A stretch of 39,569 bases of DNA from a virus. The position numbers and the translations under genes were made by a program. The notes below the pieces were generated by a model. The model saw only the letters and a list, made by a program, of their open reading frames with translations. It was not told where the DNA came from and made no database searches. This document shows positions 37,819-39,569 of this stretch, in pieces; the stretch's first letter is position 1, and the number at the start of each line of letters is the position of its first letter. The DNA lies in the IMG/VR virus record IMGVR_UViG_3300044712_000368, positions 1 to 39,569 of that record. The stretch is one strand, 5' to 3'.

Positions 37819-38165
37819 TTATTATCACAGCCATCATCTACGCAATGTTTACCGCGTTGCTTATGGCCGCAATCTCAATTTCAGCACACTTTGAACATGA
37901 CGAATCAAACGTGGTTCTATGTTCGCAAGTGGGGACAAACGGAATCCCCAGCCAAGTTGCGCTTGGTGTACCTTGCCCGTCGCAGGCGGATGCCTCCGGT
38001 GCATCGAGGCCCCAACGGTATATAACCCATCATGCGTCGGCGCAACCGGCGCATGAGGAAATTTCCGCCAGTACGCGCCCACCAGTCCCGAAGGTGCCAA
38101 GAGATTTCCAGCCGTTGGCGAATAGGGACGGTTCTATTATCCTGACTGTGATTGGCGAGTCCTAA
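37809..38165 (+). CDS. Membrane-anchored hypothetical protein
   Basis: 118 residues. One membrane span at residues 2-27 (IITAIIYAMFTALLMAAISI), then a Ser/Pro/Ala-rich tail of about 85 residues. A second frame inside the tail region (37897-38025, 42 residues, MTNQTWFYVRKWGQ) also looks coding, so it is unclear which frame is translated after the span. AAAGGA lies upstream of the start. Confidence 0.5.
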   Translation: MLLIIITAIIYAMFTALLMAAISISAHFEHDESNVVLCSQVGTNGIPSQVALGVPCPSQADASGASRPQRYITHHASAQPAHEEISASTRPPVPKVPRDFQPLANRDGSIILTVIGES

Positions 38166-38176
38166 AGGTACACACA

Positions 38177-38196
38177 AGGCCGCGAATCTCCGGCCT
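38177..38196 (+). repeat. 6-bp inverted repeat upstream of small membrane gene
   Basis: AGGCCG and CGGCCT around an 8-base loop, followed by AGAATTTT and the ATG of the next gene. It could be a weak terminator for the previous gene or control translation of the next one. Confidence 0.4.
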
Positions 38197-38204
38197 AGAA
38201 TTTT

Positions 38205-38303
38205 ATGGTAAACGAACAAAAACAATTCAACTGGATGGTTGCCGTGGTGGTGATTGGATTCACGGTTGGATATTTCGCGGCAAAATATTTGAGTTACCGA
38301 TGA
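38205..38303 (+). CDS. 32-residue single-span membrane peptide
   Basis: ATG 38205 gives a polar head (MVNEQKQFNW), one membrane helix (MVAVVVIGFTVGYFAAKYL) and a short basic end. The stop overlaps the next ATG (ATGA at 38300). No strong ribosome site. Too short for usual gene calling but the overlap supports it. Confidence 0.55.
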   Translation: MVNEQKQFNWMVAVVVIGFTVGYFAAKYLSYR

Positions 38304-38989
38304 GACTTTCCCAAACAATTTGCCCCGTTGCCGGTGACTGCCCGGACAGGCTGCGAAACGATCAAGCAGCGGCGGGGCGATTCCCCACGATTGCGCGTAA
38401 CACTACTCTACGAGAAGTTCAGTCGCTAAATGTGTGGCCGGTTCAACCGGCGGGGAAATTCAATTTCGCAGTACTTGCCAGATGCGCTGGTAGCGGGGAA
38501 TTCAAATCACGGAATACAGATGCCGCATCCGTGACGGCTTGCGAAAATCAAGCTGCTGCGACCAATTTCATAACCGGCGGCGTTTACGCTGGCAGTGGTA
38601 GCGCGATGATAAAGCGCAAGTGTCACACCTATAGCCATCAAGTCGGTTATGAATCTAATTTCACAATCGGGAACGTAGGGAGCATTGCAAAACCCGGACA
38701 CCGCGAGATTGCTGCGCGGCCCGGTTGTGAATTCAATTTGAGCGCGTGGCGGAACATACATACGCTAGGAGATGGGGAAGTCTGCAAGCCTGCGGCTCCA
38801 TCGGTTGCGTCAAGCATCCAGCCAACTCCAAGCTTTTCCGGCAACTTGACGCTGGAAATGATTGCAGGCGGAAACCCTGCCGCGCTCGCCACTTTCCACG
38901 CGGGAAAACGACACCGCTTAATTGCGGCTGAACAGGTATTACTAACCATGAATGCCCGCCCGCTATTGCGGAACGGGAGAACATTCTAA
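38300..38989 (+). CDS. Hypothetical protein, low-complexity
   Basis: 229 residues, ATGA overlap. Ala/Gly/Asn/Thr-rich with scattered Cys and no recognisable domain. Short segments recur (the DNA core AATTCAA(A/T)T at about 38459, 38499 and 38730). It is open for its full length, which is unlikely by chance, but codon choice is not as clear as in neighbours. Coding is likely, function unknown. Confidence 0.5.
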   Translation: MRLSQTICPVAGDCPDRLRNDQAAAGRFPTIARNTTLREVQSLNVWPVQPAGKFNFAVLARCAGSGEFKSRNTDAASVTACENQAAATNFITGGVYAGSGSAMIKRKCHTYSHQVGYESNFTIGNVGSIAKPGHREIAARPGCEFNLSAWRNIHTLGDGEVCKPAAPSVASSIQPTPSFSGNLTLEMIAGGNPAALATFHAGKRHRLIAAEQVLLTMNARPLLRNGRTF

Positions 38990-39030
38990 GTCTATCCCGC
39001 GTGGGGAATTTCGGTGAACCAACCAAAACC

Positions 39031-39309
39031 ATGAGCGAAAAACTAACCATCGAACAATCAGCCGCGCAGCAAATAGGCGAGTCAATCACTTGCTGGCTGG
39101 CCAATCGGCTGGACAATAACGAGGAGGATTTCAAAGCCTCGATCTCCATCGGTTGCGTTCCGGATGATACTGGCCGGATTCAGGTTTCCATGAAAGCGAC
39201 GGAGCGGATCAAGTCTGACCCGACGGAATTTGAATTCATCGTTGAAGACCCCGCGCAACTGGAATTGCCTGCCATCGGGAAAACCAAAACCATCAAAACC
39301 AAGGAGTGA
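39031..39309 (+). CDS. Hypothetical early protein
   Basis: Ninety-two residues from ATG 39031; GTG 39001 would add ten. N-terminal helix, a central beta sheet (SISIGCVPDDTGRIQVSMKAT) and an acidic segment, ending with a Lys/Thr tail. It precedes the join-spanning gene by two bases; AAGGAG in its last codons serves that gene. No family recognised. Confidence 0.65.
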   Translation: MSEKLTIEQSAAQQIGESITCWLANRLDNNEEDFKASISIGCVPDDTGRIQVSMKATERIKSDPTEFEFIVEDPAQLELPAIGKTKTIKTKE

Positions 39310-39311
39310 GT

Positions 39312-39569
39312 ATGGATAAACTGAAAACCGAATTGAAATCCGCCGCCGATTCATTGTCAGCATTGTTTGGTGGCGCACGGTGCAGCGCAGGATTTGACGC
39401 CAGAAGCGGGAATGAAACAGCTTACTACAACGCAATGATAGGAACAATCTGCGCCACGGGTGAAACTTTGGAGCAGGCTATTGAAAATGTGAAAGTGAAG
39501 CATGAAGCTGTCATGCCATCACTTGAAAAAGAAGCCGCTGCCGCCGGTTACAAGCTGGTGAAGATTGAG
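39312..39569 (+). CDS. Hypothetical protein, N-terminal part (continues at 1-139)
   Basis: AAGGAG precedes ATG 39312. The reading frame runs off the window end and continues at 128-139, giving 89 residues (MDKLKTELKSAAD...KIEEAK). Mostly helical, with one Cys pair and Gly-rich loop early on. It is followed on the circle by the ERF gene in an ATGA overlap. Confidence 0.75.
   Translation, partial: MDKLKTELKSAADSLSALFGGARCSAGFDARSGNETAYYNAMIGTICATGETLEQAIENVKVKHEAVMPSLEKEAAAAGYKLVKIE
39443..39569. repeat. Terminal direct repeat, right copy (circular overlap)
   Basis: Exact copy of bases 1-127. Removing one copy gives a closed genome of 39,442 bp. The right copy lies inside the gene starting at 39312, whose last codons and stop are found at 128-139 on the left side. 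Confidence 0.93.

Noticed and set aside
38733-39149. 138-residue minus-strand frame
   Set aside because: Runs through two + strand genes with operon-type junctions and lacks a ribosome site.

Overview
The window is a complete tailed-phage (Caudoviricetes) genome drawn as a line. Its first 127 bases (1-127) are repeated exactly at the end (39443-39569), and one gene reads across the join, so the molecule closes to a circle of 39,442 bp. The content is phage-only: terminase, portal, capsid, tail and recombination/replication genes, mostly on the + strand and often linked by ATGA/GTGA overlaps. No rRNA, tRNA, integrase or transposase was seen. Several products carry Sec or lipoprotein-type signals and a lipoprotein follows a holin, which points to a Gram-negative host. 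Asn/Thr-rich exported beta proteins of this style are common in Verrucomicrobiota, but that host guess is weak.

Layout, read from the control region. (1) 36765-36976 is a divergent control region. Leftward, a five-gene minus-strand operon (36764 to 35521) ends at a UUCG-loop terminator. Rightward, a long early operon starts with a ribbon-helix-helix protein (36977) and crosses the join. (2) 136-1586 is a recombination pair: ERF annealing protein and YqaJ/lambda-type exonuclease. (3) 1583-7624 is a dense run of very small genes: a VRR-NUC nuclease, membrane peptides, a 29-unit pentapeptide-repeat protein and many zinc-ribbon or Cys-rich proteins. (4) 7789-7867 is a predicted branched RNA ending in T6, directly in front of the replication genes. 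(5) 7873-12191 holds a replication organizer, HNH nuclease, primase-helicase, DNA methyltransferase, a gene with no normal start codon, and a small protein with an SSB-like tail.

(6) 12353-23386 is the packaging and head module: TerS, Mu gp28-like TerL, Mu gp29-like portal (DUF935), a Mu I-like protease with an internal scaffold start, the major capsid protein, and a Mu gp36-like connector. Inserted in it are a Lar-like protein, a glycosyltransferase, an excisionase-like HTH protein and an FkbM methyltransferase-glycosyltransferase fusion. (7) 23383-28828 holds a giant fibre-like protein and a LamG protein, both with export signals, then a holin and lipoprotein (lysis). (8) 28854-35433 is the tail module: tube, assembly chaperone with a -1 frameshift extension, a short tape measure, and tip proteins. 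No sheath is seen, so a siphovirus-like, short non-contractile tail is inferred.

The points most worth following are the exported fibre/lectin proteins combined with sugar-modifying enzymes inside the structural module, the branched RNA before the replication genes, the startless reading frame after the methyltransferase, the frameshifted tail chaperone, and the compact divergent control region.
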